Positions 6,689-16,732 of a stretch of DNA of 64,000 nucleotides are shown here, piece after piece (the first letter of the stretch is position 1; the number at the start of each line of letters is the position of its first letter). Source of the DNA: JACCZX01 sp963824935 (GTDB lineage Bacteria; Pseudomonadota; Gammaproteobacteria; Burkholderiales; Burkholderiaceae_F); the NCBI GenBank assembly GCA_963824935.1, contig CAWGRF010000023.1:186001-250000 (forward strand), given 5' to 3'. Made by a program: the position numbers and the translations under genes. The notes beneath the pieces were generated by a model. The model searched no databases. It saw only the letters and a program-made list of their open reading frames with translations, and was not told where the DNA came from.

Positions 6689-8383
6689 ATGGCTTCCCGC
6701 ACCGGCGCCCGCCTGCTCGTCGATCAGCTCTTGATCCAGGGCGTCAACCACGCTTTCTGCGTACCGGGCGAAAGCTATCTGCCGGTACTCGATGCGCTGT
6801 ATGACTCGCGCGAGATGGTGAAGCTGATCGTCAATCGGCACGAGTCAGGCGCGACTTTTATGGCCGATGGCTACGCAAAGTTGACCGGCCAACCGGGCGT
6901 GGCCTTCGTCACGCGCGGCCCGGGGGCGACCAACGCCGCGATCGGTGTGCACGTCGCGTACCAGGATTCTTCGCCGCTGATTCTGTTCATCGGCCAGGTG
7001 GGCGGCGATTTTGTCGAGCGCGAAGCATTTCAGGAGATCGACTATCGCCGCATGTTCGGGCCGATGACCAAATGGGTGGCACAAATCGATCGTGCCGATC
7101 GTGTGCCCGAGTATGTTGCGCGCGCATTTCAGGTCGCCACCAGCGGCCGCCCGGGACCGGTCGTGCTTGCGCTGCCCGAAGATATGCAATCGATCAAGGC
7201 TGATGTCGGCGACGCGCTGTGCCATCAACCCGTACACGGCGCGCCGAGCGACATTCAGATCGCCGCACTGCGCCGCCTCCTCGGCCGTGCGCAGCGGCCG
7301 CTCGTGATCCTTGGCGGATTCGGCTGGTCACCGGCTGCGTGTGACAACGTCAAGCGCTTTGCAGAGGCGAACTACCTGCCGGTCGCGTGCGCGTTTCGCT
7401 ACCAGGACCTGTTGGACAACAACCATCCGAACTACGTCGGCGACGTCGGCATCGGCATCAATCCGAAGCTTGCACAGCGCGTTAAGGACGCCGACTTGAT
7501 TGTGGCGGTCGGGCCGCGCCTCGGCGAGATGACGACCTCCGGCTACACCTTGCTCGAGGCGCCGGTGCCTGCGCAGACGCTCGTCCATGTGCACGCCGAC
7601 GCTGAAGAACTTGGGCGTGTTTTTCAGGCGCAGCTGATGATCACCTCCGGATTACAGCAGTTCGCATCGCGGTTGGCGATGATGGTGCCGATCGAAGAGC
7701 CAGTCTGGCGCGGGACGCTAGCGCAAGCACGCGCGGACTACGAGGCATGGCAGCAACGGCCCGCGGTCTACGCGCATGGCGATCCGGAACTCGATCTATG
7801 GGAAGTGATGCAGATCCTGGCGCGCGCGCTTCCGGCCGACGCGATCATTGCCAATGGTGCCGGCAACTTTGCCACGTGGGCGCATCGCTTCTGGCGTTAC
7901 TCGGGGTTGCGCACACAGCTCGCTCCCACCGCCGGCGCGATGGGCTATGGCGTGCCGGCCGCGCTCGCCGCCAAGATTGCCGCGCCAGAGCGCACGGTCG
8001 TTGCCTTCACGGGCGACGGAGATTTCTTGATGACCGGACAGGAGCTCGCAACCGCGGTGCAATACAACGCGGGCGTGCTGGTGCTCGTGTTCAACAACCA
8101 GATGTACGGCACGATTCGCATGCATCAGGAGCGCGAGTTCCCGGGGCGTGAACACGGCACTACGCTGGTCAACCCGGACTTCGCAAAATTGGCGCAGGCG
8201 TACGGCGCGTTCGGTGCAACCGCGATCACTACCGATGAATTCGCAGTCGCCTTGTCGCAGGCGCTGTCGTTCATTCGAGAAAAGCACCTGCCGGCGCTCA
8301 TCGAGCTGAAAATGGATCCCGAGATCATCACGCCGAACGCAACGCTGTCGGCGATTCGCGCGACGGCGCGACTCCAACTCTGA
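6689..8383 (+). CDS. Thiamine diphosphate-binding enzyme, acetolactate-synthase large-subunit-like
   Basis: A 564-residue cytoplasmic enzyme of the pyruvate oxidase/AHAS fold. It has the N-terminal PYR domain with the ThDP-activating glutamate in VNRHESGATFMADGYAK, a central domain (about 190-330) and the C-terminal PP domain with the GDG...NN diphosphate site (FTGDGDFLMTGQEL, then FNNQMYGT). The start at 6689 (MASRTGARLLVDQL) is the family start; 13 extra codons upstream overlap the DUF4404 promoter area. No ilvH/ilvN regulatory subunit and no ilvC follow, so a role as the catabolic or side-reaction homologue is more likely than the main branched-chain enzyme. The substrate is not determined. 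Confidence 0.88.
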   Translation: MASRTGARLLVDQLLIQGVNHAFCVPGESYLPVLDALYDSREMVKLIVNRHESGATFMADGYAKLTGQPGVAFVTRGPGATNAAIGVHVAYQDSSPLILFIGQVGGDFVEREAFQEIDYRRMFGPMTKWVAQIDRADRVPEYVARAFQVATSGRPGPVVLALPEDMQSIKADVGDALCHQPVHGAPSDIQIAALRRLLGRAQRPLVILGGFGWSPAACDNVKRFAEANYLPVACAFRYQDLLDNNHPNYVGDVGIGINPKLAQRVKDADLIVAVGPRLGEMTTSGYTLLEAPVPAQTLVHVHADAEELGRVFQAQLMITSGLQQFASRLAMMVPIEEPVWRGTLAQARADYEAWQQRPAVYAHGDPELDLWEVMQILARALPADAIIANGAGNFATWAHRFWRYSGLRTQLAPTAGAMGYGVPAALAAKIAAPERTVVAFTGDGDFLMTGQELATAVQYNAGVLVLVFNNQMYGTIRMHQEREFPGREHGTTLVNPDFAKLAQAYGAFGATAITTDEFAVALSQALSFIREKHLPALIELKMDPEIITPNATLSAIRATARLQL

Positions 8384-8416
8384 GCTCGGCGCCCTCGCAC
8401 GCAGCGCCTTTGACGA

Positions 8417-8680
8417 TCACTTCGCCAGGCTCTTGCGCAAAAGCTCGGTCGTCAATTCGTTCAAGCCAACACCGTTCTTGGTCGCCTGCTCCTGCAACGT
8501 CTTTACAAGCTCCTGCGGCAGCTTGACTGCAAACGGCACCAGGCCAAGAGCACGATCCCGGTCGCGCTGCACGCGGCGGTCAGGCTCGGGGGCAACGGCG
8601 CGACCGTAGGCATTGCCAGCTGCGCGCATCTGATTCGTGAGCTTGCTTGCCTGGCGTTTTTCAAGATCGCCGCGTTTCAT
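8417..8680 (-). CDS. Small protein with a ribbon-helix-helix-like C-terminus
   Basis: An 87-residue protein. The N-terminal half is basic (MKRGDLEKRQASKLTNQMRA). The C-terminal half has a beta-strand and two helices, VPFAVKLPQELVKTLQEQA then GLNELTTELLRKSL, similar to RHH DNA-binding or antitoxin-like folds. The ATG at 8680 overlaps the stop of the DUF3025 gene as TGATG, and the ribosome site GGAGG lies inside the end of that gene, so it is translationally coupled. No toxin partner is present. The function is unknown; DNA binding is inferred from fold pattern only. Confidence 0.65.
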   Translation of the reverse strand: MKRGDLEKRQASKLTNQMRAAGNAYGRAVAPEPDRRVQRDRDRALGLVPFAVKLPQELVKTLQEQATKNGVGLNELTTELLRKSLAK

Positions 8681-9465
8681 CAATGCGCCTCCGCTTTGGA
8701 TTTGCGCCGAATATTATCCGGACGGAAAACCGTGGTGTCCGCATAAAAACTCGGGTCTTCGTTTTGCGCACACCAGCCGGGAATGCCGAGTACCGGCAGA
8801 GGCAGCAAACGTTGCGGCGATAGGTCATTGTCGAGCGTCGCAGCGACGTATCGGTCGACTTCAGTCAGCGGCATATCGGGCGCAAGCGCGACATGCAGCG
8901 CATGCGCCGTGATCGCCTTGTAGGGCCGCACCAGTTTTTCAAGCAACGCGTGACCGAAGGCGAGGACGTTGATTTCGCTCCATGCGGCACGCTGCCGTTC
9001 GAACAGCGTCGACCAATCGTGTCGACGCAATGCTTCCACCAGATCGACACGAAGCGTGACTAGCAACACCGCGTTTTCATCGATCAGCGTGGCAGCATCG
9101 CGCACCGGCCCGCGTGTCGCTTGCACGCCGTCGTGAGCAAGCGCCGCCGATTGCAACTGATTCAGCCGCGCCTTCGTATGGGGGTAGTGCAGAAAGATCA
9201 GCGCGTTGAACAGATCGTGCAGATTGGCGCGCGTCGGCACGTGGCCGGTGCGCGCGATGAAGGCTTCGTAGGGCTCATCGGCTGCCGCATCCGCTTCGCA
9301 AAACGTAATACGTTGACCCGTTGAGTTGCGGAGGTCAGCCGCCGCAGCGGCTTGGTTAAGCACGCCGCGCCAGTCGCCGCTCGCCGAAATCGCGCGACCA
9401 CGCGTGGCTATCGGCGCCAACCACGGTGCCACCCAATCAACGCTTTTCAGTCCAGCAATTTCCAC
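8680..9465 (-). CDS. DUF3025 domain protein
   Basis: A 261-residue soluble protein starting at a GTG (9465), whose first 19 bases overlap the end of pyrC. The hallmark of DUF3025 is visible in the middle: a region beginning VPTRANLHDLFNALIFLHY and continuing with PHTKARLNQLQ. It ends with a conserved-looking block GIPGWCAQNEDPSFYADTTV followed by VFRP. The molecular role of this family is not known. The overlaps on both sides (pyrC before it, the small RHH-like gene after it) make a three-gene leftward unit. Linking it to pyrimidine synthesis would be speculation from context. Confidence 0.85.
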   Translation of the reverse strand: MEIAGLKSVDWVAPWLAPIATRGRAISASGDWRGVLNQAAAAADLRNSTGQRITFCEADAAADEPYEAFIARTGHVPTRANLHDLFNALIFLHYPHTKARLNQLQSAALAHDGVQATRGPVRDAATLIDENAVLLVTLRVDLVEALRRHDWSTLFERQRAAWSEINVLAFGHALLEKLVRPYKAITAHALHVALAPDMPLTEVDRYVAATLDNDLSPQRLLPLPVLGIPGWCAQNEDPSFYADTTVFRPDNIRRKSKAEAH

Positions 9466-10502
9466 CGCAGCGTTTCACCTGCCCGCAAAGGAACAATCGT
9501 TTTTTCGGCGAACGGAAATTCGGTCGGCAGCCTCCATTCGGAACGCTTCAGCGAGATCGTCTGCACGTTACGCGGCAACCCATAGAAGTCGGGGCCGTTG
9601 AAAGAGGCGAAGGCTTCAAGCCGATCGAGCGCACCCACTTCGTCGAACGCCTCCACGTACAGTTCGAGCGCGCACGCTGCCGTGAAGCAGCCCGCACATC
9701 CGCACGCCGCTTCCTTGTCGCTCTTGGCGTGCGGAGCGGAATCGGTGCCGAGGAAAAATCGTGAGCTGCCGCCGGTAGCAGCGGCCAGCAGCGCCTGTCG
9801 GTGCGTCTCGCGCTTCAACACAGGCAAACAGTAGTGATGCGGGCGCACGCCGGGCCGCCCATCGGCTGAAGCGAAGAGTGCGTTGCGATTGAAAAGCAGA
9901 TGGTGCGCCGTGATAGTTGCCCCGATAGGCCCAGTCTCCTCGAGTACGTAGCCGATCGCGTCCTTCGTCGTGATGTGCTCGAAGACGATCTTGAGCGCCG
10001 GAAAATCACGCCGCAGCGGAGCCAGTACTTCGTCGATGAACACGCGTTCGCGGTCGAACACGTCGACATCGGCGCGCGTCACTTCTCCGTGAACCTGCAA
10101 CGGCATGGCCGCCCGCTGCATCGCCTCGAACACGCGCGCACAACGGCGCATATCGGTCACGCCGGCATCCGAATTGGTCGTCGCCCCCGCGGGATACAGC
10201 TTCACCCCACACACGATGCCGCTATCGCGCGCGCGATAAATTTCCTCCGGCGCTGTGTTGTCGGTCAGATAAAGCGTCATCAATGGCTCGAACCCCGAGC
10301 CATCGGGCAGCGCGGCCCTGATGCGTTGCTGATAAGCAGAGGCTTGCTCAGTAGTCGTAACGGGTGGACTCAGATTCGGCATCACCATCGCGCGCGCAAA
10401 TTGACGCGCGCTGTGCGGTAGCACCGAGGTCATCGCGGGGCCATCACGCAGGTGCAGATGCCAATCGTCGGGCCGGGTGATGGTCAGCGAGTCGATGGTC
10501 AT
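9447..10502 (-). CDS. pyrC: Dihydroorotase
   Basis: A 351-residue zinc amidohydrolase that closes carbamoyl-aspartate to dihydroorotate in pyrimidine synthesis. It is of the E. coli PyrC type. Metal-site residues are visible: His15 and His17 in DDWHLHLRD, the carbamylated Lys101 in GVKLYPAGATTN, His138 in LQVHGEV, a further His in FEHITTKDA, and the Asp in FLGTDSAPH. The start at 10502 faces aceE across a 39-base divergent gap, which must hold promoters for both. The stop is overlapped by DUF3025. Confidence 0.97.
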   Translation of the reverse strand: MTIDSLTITRPDDWHLHLRDGPAMTSVLPHSARQFARAMVMPNLSPPVTTTEQASAYQQRIRAALPDGSGFEPLMTLYLTDNTAPEEIYRARDSGIVCGVKLYPAGATTNSDAGVTDMRRCARVFEAMQRAAMPLQVHGEVTRADVDVFDRERVFIDEVLAPLRRDFPALKIVFEHITTKDAIGYVLEETGPIGATITAHHLLFNRNALFASADGRPGVRPHHYCLPVLKRETHRQALLAAATGGSSRFFLGTDSAPHAKSDKEAACGCAGCFTAACALELYVEAFDEVGALDRLEAFASFNGPDFYGLPRNVQTISLKRSEWRLPTEFPFAEKTIVPLRAGETLRWKLLD

Positions 10503-10541
10503 GGCACGATTATCTCAGTCAACAAGCGGATAATCGCCGAA

Positions 10542-13212
10542 ATGAATTTCGACGACCTCGCGAAGCTGATCCCAAACGCCGCGTGGCGCCTGCCGGAGGA
10601 CGACACCGACCCGCAGGAAACGCGTGAATGGCTGGACGCGCTGGATGCCTTGATTGAAGCGGTTGGAGCCGAGCGCGCGACGTTCGTGTTGAAGCATCTG
10701 CTGCAACACGCACGTACGCGGCGCGTGCCGTTGCCGCAGGTACTGAACACGCCGTACCTGAACACGATTTCGCTCGCCGATCAGCCGCCATTTCCCGGCA
10801 ATCTGGAAATTGAAGCGCGGCTGAGCGCGCTGGTGCGATGGAACGCACTGGCGATGGTCGTGCGTGCCAACGCAGCAAGTGCCGAGCTGGGCGGTCATAT
10901 TGCGAGTTACTCATCGGCGGCCGATCTGTTCGAAGTCGGCTTCAATCACTTCTTTCGTGCGAGCAAAGACGAATCGCGCGGCGATCTGGTTTACTTTCAA
11001 CCGCATTCAGCGCCGGGTGTTTATGCGCGCGCGTTTCTCGAGGGGCGGTTGAGCGCGGACCAGCTCGATCACTATCGCCGCGAGACCGGCGGTCAGGGGC
11101 TCAGCTCCTATCCCCACGCGTGGCTGATGCCGCACTTCTGGCAATTTCCAACGGGCTCGATGGGGCTGGGGCCGTTGTTCGCCATCTACAACGCGCGATT
11201 TTTGCGCTACTTGAATGACCGCGCGCTGCTCGATACGCGCGAGCGCAAGGTATGGGCGTTTGTCGGCGACGGCGAGATGGACGAGCCCGAATCGCTCGCA
11301 GGACTCTCGATCGCTGCACGCGAAGGACTCGATAACCTGATCTTTGTCGTCAACTGCAATCTGCAGCGGCTCGACGGTCCCGTGCGAGGCAACGGTTCGA
11401 TCATTCAGGAGCTGGAAGGGCTTTTCGCTGGCGCCGGCTGGAACGTCATCAAGCTGCTGTGGGGTTCGGACTGGGACCCACTGTTCGCGCGCGATACGCA
11501 GATGCTATTGCTGCGTGCGTTTCATGAAACCGTCGACGGCGAGTTTCAAACGCTATCTGCGACCGACGGTCGCTTTAACCGCGAGCACTTCTTTAACAAG
11601 TATCCCGAGCTCGCCCAGTTGACTGCGCATCTGTCTGACGAAGACATCGATCGCTTGCGGCGCGGTGGTCACGATCCAGTCAAGATTTATGCGGCTTATC
11701 ACGCGGCTGGTGAGCCATCGCGGGCAACCCACGGTCATTCTGGCGAAGACCAAGAAGGGCTACGGCATGGGCACCGCCGGCCAGGGTCGCATGGCCGGTC
11801 ATCAGCAGAAGAAACTCGACACCGCTGCGTTACTCGAATTTCGTGATCGATTCGCCTTGCCGCTAAGCGACGCGCAAACCGAGCAGGTCGAGTTTATGAG
11901 GCCAGCGGAAGACACTCCGGAGATGAAGTATCTGCACGCGCGGCGTCAGAAGCTTGGCGGTTATCTGCCCGCGCGCGACGCCTCGTGTCCCGCTGTTGCG
12001 ACGCCCGAAGCTTTGGCATTCGCACGCTTCGCAGTGGAAGCCAACGGCAAGGAGATGTCGACCACGATGGCGTTCGTGCGCATGCTCTCCGCGCTGCTGA
12101 AAGATCGCGAGCTCGGCCCTCGTATCGTGCCGATCATTGCCGATGAAGCACGCACGTTCGGCATGGCCGATCTGTTCCGCAATGTCGGCATCTACTCGCC
12201 GGTGGGTCAGCTATACGAACCCGAGGACCAGGCACAGATCAGCTATTACAAAGAAGCGAAGAACGGACAAATCCTGGAAGAAGGCATCAACGAAGCAGGC
12301 GCGATCGCTTCGTGGGTTGCAGCGGGCACGAGTTACTCGACCAACGGCTTCGCGATGCTGCCTTTCTACATCTTCTATTCGATGTTCGGCTTTCAGCGTG
12401 TCGGCGATCTACTGTGGGCCGCAGCCGACTCGCGTACGCGCGGCTTCCTGCTTGGCGCAACGGCAGGCCGCACGACATTGTCGGGCGAAGGGTTGCAACA
12501 CCAGGACGGCACCAGCCATCTAATCGCGAGCACGATTCCAAACTGCCGCGCTTACGACCCGTGCTACGCGTACGAGCTGGCATTGATCGTCGAAGACGGA
12601 ATGCGACGCATGCTGCAGGAGCAGCGCGACGTTTTCTACTACGTCACCGTGATGAACGAAAACTACGCGCAACCGTCACTGCCCGATACCGCACGCGAAG
12701 GAGTGTTGCGAGGGATGTATCGCATACGGTCGACGCCGGATGCGAAAGTGCGTCTGCTCGGGGCCGGCACGATTCTGCGCGAGGCGCTGGCTGCCGCAGA
12801 CTTGCTGCAGGTGGAGTTCGGCATCGCAGCCGAGGTGTATTCGGTGACGAGCTTCACCGAATTGAGACGCGAAGCGATGGAAATCGATCGCGCCGCGCGG
12901 CTCGGCGCGGCGAAGGGTCCCGCCTGGGTCGAACAGCAATTGCCTTCGAACGGAGTGCCGGTTATCGCTGCCAGTGATTACGTCGCCGCAGTCCCCGACC
13001 TGATCCGCCCATGGATCCGCGATCGTTACGTCACCCTCGGCACCGACGGTTTCGGCCGATCGGATACGCGAGCGGCGCTACGACAGTTTTTTGGAGTCGA
13101 TCGGCGATCGATCGCGCTGGCGGCATTGCATACGATCGACGAAGGGCTTGTTCGCGAGGCACCTGCTGACTGGATCAGCAATCAGAGCGACGATCTTCCG
13201 CGGCACCATTGA
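10542..13212 (+). pseudogene. aceE: Pyruvate dehydrogenase E1 component AceE, split by one extra base
   Basis: Homodimeric-type pyruvate dehydrogenase E1, which decarboxylates pyruvate with ThDP and acetylates the E2 lipoyl group. The first frame runs from the ATG at 10542 and carries the ThDP motif VGDGEMDEPES; it goes wrong after KIYAAYHAA. The second frame resumes with VSHRGQPTVILAKTKKGYG and continues to the TGA at 13210. Removing one base within 11703-11710, most simply the T at 11708, restores 889 residues, the normal AceE length. Both halves are highly conserved, so a sequence error is likelier than inactivation. aceF and lpdA do not follow; the gene stands alone, divergent from pyrC, and ends facing the S9 peptidase. 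A second full PDH operon elsewhere is possible. Confidence 0.92.
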
Positions 13213-13216
13213 GTGA

Positions 13217-13245
13217 ATATGGCCCGCTCTTAACGCGGGCCATAT
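13217..13245. terminator. Hairpin between convergent aceE and S9 peptidase genes
   Basis: An 11-bp perfect stem (13217-13227 with 13235-13245) around a 7-base loop. It sits just after the aceE stop and before the S9 peptidase stop. There is no T-run on either side, so Rho-independent termination is not certain. Confidence 0.55.
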
Positions 13246-13260
13246 GTAGATCGCGAGCAT

Positions 13261-15288
13261 TCAGCGCTTACTTTTCGGCCCGATGTGTGTGTCGAGAAAA
13301 TCAATCACCTCGTTGTACAACTCGACATTGTTTTCCAGCTTGCCGAAACCGTGTCCCTCGCCTGGTTTGATGATGACTTTCTTGGGCGGATTCCCGGCGC
13401 GTTCGAGTGCGCGAACCATTGCGCTGGTCTGTTCAAGCGGTGTGCGGATATCGTCTGCGCCAGCGTAAACGAGAATGGGTTGTTTTATCTTGTCCGCCAG
13501 ATTGACCGGTGACAATTCACTCGGATATGCGGATGGATCCTTCACGCCAAGGATCTCATTGAAAAGAGCAACGGCAGACTTACTATGAGCAATATCGCCG
13601 GACGGCGACGTTGTCAGCATTTTCCAATCGCTGACCATCATCCCTGATACTCCGCAACGAAATGTCTTCGGAAAGCGTGCAAGCGCCATCAGCGTCGCGT
13701 AACCGCCGTAGCTGCCACCCGAAATGCAGATGCGATCGGCATCGGCGAAGCCCTGCTCGATCGCCCACTTGGCAGCGTCTTCGTGATCGTCGAGCATTTG
13801 CCGGCCCATCGTTCCGAAACCCGAGTAGTAAATCTTTCCTCCGAAGCCGGGCGTGACGCGGAAGTTTGGCAGTACAACTGCATAACCCCGAGCCGCGAGC
13901 AACTGCGCTTCAAAGACACCATAACCGCTACCGAAGCGATCGGCCCGCACGGCGGGCCCGCCATGTATATGCAGGACAGTTGGCAGGCGGTCACCGGGTT
14001 TGTGTCCCTTAGGCAAAAAGTAGTAGCCCGGAATTTCGAGCCCATCGCGTGTCTTCAGCCGGAAGACACGTTGTTCAACCAACTGACCCGGCTTGATCCA
14101 GGGTCGCGCGTCGAACAACTCTTCCATCGTCTTCTTTTCCTCATCCAACATGAACCACTTGGTTGGCACCGTGTCTGAAAACGACGTGACGACCAGGCGC
14201 TTGCCATCCGGCGTTCGTGTAAAGCCGTTAATCGTCCCGGGCAGCGCGCCATCGATCATGCGCTGCAGCCTCGAATAGGCTTCGTCCGTCCACACGACTT
14301 CAGGCTTGTCAGCCCGTACCGCGTAGCCGACGATGTTGTCGGACTTCCAGTCCCGGATTACCCCAGGCACCTGGTCGCCCGATGCATCGGCGCCTATATC
14401 GAAGCGTGGGTGTTCGGCGACCAACTCACCCAGCTTCTTCGCATTCGGGTCATACCGGTAAATCGCCATCGTGTCGCGGCCGGCGTTGTACGCCACCTGC
14501 ATCGTCTTGTTGTCGGCTTCGAATGTCAGAGGGATGAAAGTCGGTCCCTTTGCGCGGTCATAGCGAGTCAACTCCTGCCAGGACGACTTGTCGTCAGGTC
14601 GATACCAGACAATGAAGCTCTGGGTGTCGCGAACCCATGACGTAACGACTCGAGGCACGAAGTCGCGGTCCAGCAGCCAACGGAACGAATACTCGGGCCG
14701 TTCCGGCGTCAGCAATGTGGCGCGACCGGTCTTGACATTCAGCCGGTACAGATCGAGTGAATCGATACTGCGCATGTTCCCCGCGGCGATGATCTCGTCA
14801 CTCGAGTTTGGAAGCGTTCGATGCACATCGTATCCACGGTGAACTTGGTTACGCGCTCGTGATTCCTTCACCGTCGGCGAAAGGGTGCGAACTTCCTTGC
14901 CGTCCCTTGAAACCATAAAAAGGCCGCCGCCGTCAAACTGTCCGGCGCCCGTCGGCGAGTTCAACTTCCCAAGCGAGTAAAGGATGTACTCACTGCCCAC
15001 CCAGGTAACGTCGAGAACATCGAAGTCACTGAAGTTGGTAAGAGCGGTTCCCTTGCGGGTTTCCAAATCAACAACGGCAAGGTTCATGCGCCCGTTAACA
15101 GGAATGGTCACGGCAAAATACTTGCCGTCGCGCGATAGGGTAGGGCTCGCGAATGCGGGTGGTCTTAGAAGATCCTCAACACTCAGCGGCTTGGAAGGAG
15201 CCTGTGTGGGCGAGGTTCCCTGCGCAAGTGCGGCAGCATTCATCAAGAGCAAAGATAGGACTGCCGCTAGAGTCCGAAACATCGACAT
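13261..15288 (-). CDS. Secreted S9-family serine peptidase (prolyl oligopeptidase / acylaminoacyl peptidase type)
   Basis: A 675-residue exported peptidase. Residues 1-22 are a signal peptide (FRTLAAVLSLLLMNAAALAQ). The middle is a beta-propeller of the kind that gates access to small peptides. The C-terminal alpha/beta hydrolase domain has the triad: Ser near 525 in ISGGSYGGYA, Asp near 611 in YAGADDIRTP and His near 645 in PGEGHGFGK. The start at 15288 has AGGGGG upstream; a second ATG two codons on is also possible. It likely acts in the periplasm or outside the cell on peptides for nutrition. It stands alone, converging on aceE. Confidence 0.92.
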   Translation of the reverse strand: MSMFRTLAAVLSLLLMNAAALAQGTSPTQAPSKPLSVEDLLRPPAFASPTLSRDGKYFAVTIPVNGRMNLAVVDLETRKGTALTNFSDFDVLDVTWVGSEYILYSLGKLNSPTGAGQFDGGGLFMVSRDGKEVRTLSPTVKESRARNQVHRGYDVHRTLPNSSDEIIAAGNMRSIDSLDLYRLNVKTGRATLLTPERPEYSFRWLLDRDFVPRVVTSWVRDTQSFIVWYRPDDKSSWQELTRYDRAKGPTFIPLTFEADNKTMQVAYNAGRDTMAIYRYDPNAKKLGELVAEHPRFDIGADASGDQVPGVIRDWKSDNIVGYAVRADKPEVVWTDEAYSRLQRMIDGALPGTINGFTRTPDGKRLVVTSFSDTVPTKWFMLDEEKKTMEELFDARPWIKPGQLVEQRVFRLKTRDGLEIPGYYFLPKGHKPGDRLPTVLHIHGGPAVRADRFGSGYGVFEAQLLAARGYAVVLPNFRVTPGFGGKIYYSGFGTMGRQMLDDHEDAAKWAIEQGFADADRICISGGSYGGYATLMALARFPKTFRCGVSGMMVSDWKMLTTSPSGDIAHSKSAVALFNEILGVKDPSAYPSELSPVNLADKIKQPILVYAGADDIRTPLEQTSAMVRALERAGNPPKKVIIKPGEGHGFGKLENNVELYNEVIDFLDTHIGPKSKR

Positions 15289-15396
15289 GAATCCCCCTGA
15301 AGGATCGTGACTGAGTCTGCCGCTTGTCAGCGCTTAAGTGGAACAGATGGTCATCTAAGATGACAAAATGTACCTCAGCACCCAGCGGCACGGCTA

Positions 15397-16680
15397 TCAA
15401 TCCATCAGGATTACCCGATAGTCGTTGACGTTGGTGCGCGTCGCTCCGGTAAAAATTAGCTGGCCAGTTGCCTGGAAAAATCCGTATGCGTCGTGCCTCT
15501 CGAGCGCAGTGCGCGCAGATAAGCCACGTATCGGTTCGCGTTCGATCGAATCCGGCGCAAGCCACGCACCCGCGTTGTCTTCACTACCGTCGATACCGTC
15601 GGTGTCGCACGCAAGTGCGTAAACATTCGGCATGCCGTTCAGTTCCACCGCCAATGACAACAGAAATTCCGTGCATCGCCCGCCCCGGCCTTTTGTCCCT
15701 GGCGGCAGTGTCACTGTGCATTCGCCGCCCGAGATCAACGCCACTGGAGGCACGAAGGGTTTGTTGTGCGCGCGGATCTCGCGCACCAATGCGGCGTAGA
15801 CCTTGGCGACTTCGCGCGCTTCGCCGGTAACCGTGTCGCCGAGTACAACTGCGTTGATGCCGGTTTTGCGAAAGGCCTCGGCCGCAGCTTCGAGCGACCG
15901 ATGCGCGGTGGCGATGACGCGGTTTTCGACTCTTGCGAAAAGCGGATCATCCGGCTTCGGTGTTTCGGCGACTTCGCCATTGGCGCCGCGTCGCAGCCAC
16001 TGGGCCACCCCTACCGGCACTTCCACATTCCAGCGCGACAGCACGGTGATCGCATCTGCATAGGTGCTCGGGTCAGCGGCGCACGGTCCGGACGCGATGT
16101 CGCTCGGTGTGTCGCCGGTCACGTCGGAGATGATCAACGCGAGCGCGCGTGCGCCGCGCGCTGCTACCGCGGCGGCCAACCGGCCGCCGGCAATCTGCGA
16201 CAGATGCTTGCGCACGATGTTCATCTCGCCAATCGGCGCGCCGCTGGCGAGCAACGCCGCCGTGACGGCCTTCAGGTCGGCCATCGATACGTCCGGCACC
16301 GGCAGGCTCAACAGGCTTGAACCACCGCCGGAGATCAATGCCAGCAGCAGGTCATCGGGCTGCAAGTGAGATACGAGCTGCAGGATTTCGCGCGCGGCGT
16401 TCTCTCCGGCCGAGTCGGGCACCGGATGTCCGGCTTCGACGACCCGGATGCGCTCGGTGGCCGCACCGTGCGCATAGCGAGTAATAACCAGGCCTTCGAG
16501 CGCTACATCGGGCCACGCGCGCTCGACGGCGAGCGCCATGCTGGCGGCGGCCTTGCCTGCGCCGACCACAACGACACGGCCACGCGGCCGATCGGGCAAG
16601 TGGTGAGCAACGATACGCAACGGATCCGCGGCCGCCACCGCAGCGTCAAAGCTCGCGCGCATCAAGTCGACAGGGTTCAT
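15397..16680 (-). CDS. Glycerate 2-kinase, MOFRL family (TtuD/GckA type)
   Basis: A 427-residue enzyme that phosphorylates D-glycerate at C2 with ATP, feeding glycerate from tartronate, serine or glyoxylate routes into glycolysis. The GckA N-domain has VVVVGAGKAAASMA and SGGGSSLLSLP. The C-terminal MOFRL part has SGGECTVTLP, GRGGRCTEFLLSLA and the near-invariant CDTDGIDGSEDNAGAW. The start at 16680 (MNPVDLMRASFDAA) fits the family; twelve upstream codons in frame are dispensable. The MFS/methyltransferase fusion gene ends 52 bases upstream. Partner genes such as tartronate semialdehyde reductase are not present. Confidence 0.93.
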   Translation of the reverse strand: MNPVDLMRASFDAAVAAADPLRIVAHHLPDRPRGRVVVVGAGKAAASMALAVERAWPDVALEGLVITRYAHGAATERIRVVEAGHPVPDSAGENAAREILQLVSHLQPDDLLLALISGGGSSLLSLPVPDVSMADLKAVTAALLASGAPIGEMNIVRKHLSQIAGGRLAAAVAARGARALALIISDVTGDTPSDIASGPCAADPSTYADAITVLSRWNVEVPVGVAQWLRRGANGEVAETPKPDDPLFARVENRVIATAHRSLEAAAEAFRKTGINAVVLGDTVTGEAREVAKVYAALVREIRAHNKPFVPPVALISGGECTVTLPPGTKGRGGRCTEFLLSLAVELNGMPNVYALACDTDGIDGSEDNAGAWLAPDSIEREPIRGLSARTALERHDAYGFFQATGQLIFTGATRTNVNDYRVILMD

Positions 16681-16732
16681 CGTCAAAGCGCACCGCGAGA
16701 AGCGAACCCGGCGCAACCGCGTCCGAGTTCGC

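Noticed and set aside
11665..13212. Treating the 3' half of aceE as its own gene
   Set aside because: No start signal and it begins mid-domain; it is the rest of aceE after an indel.
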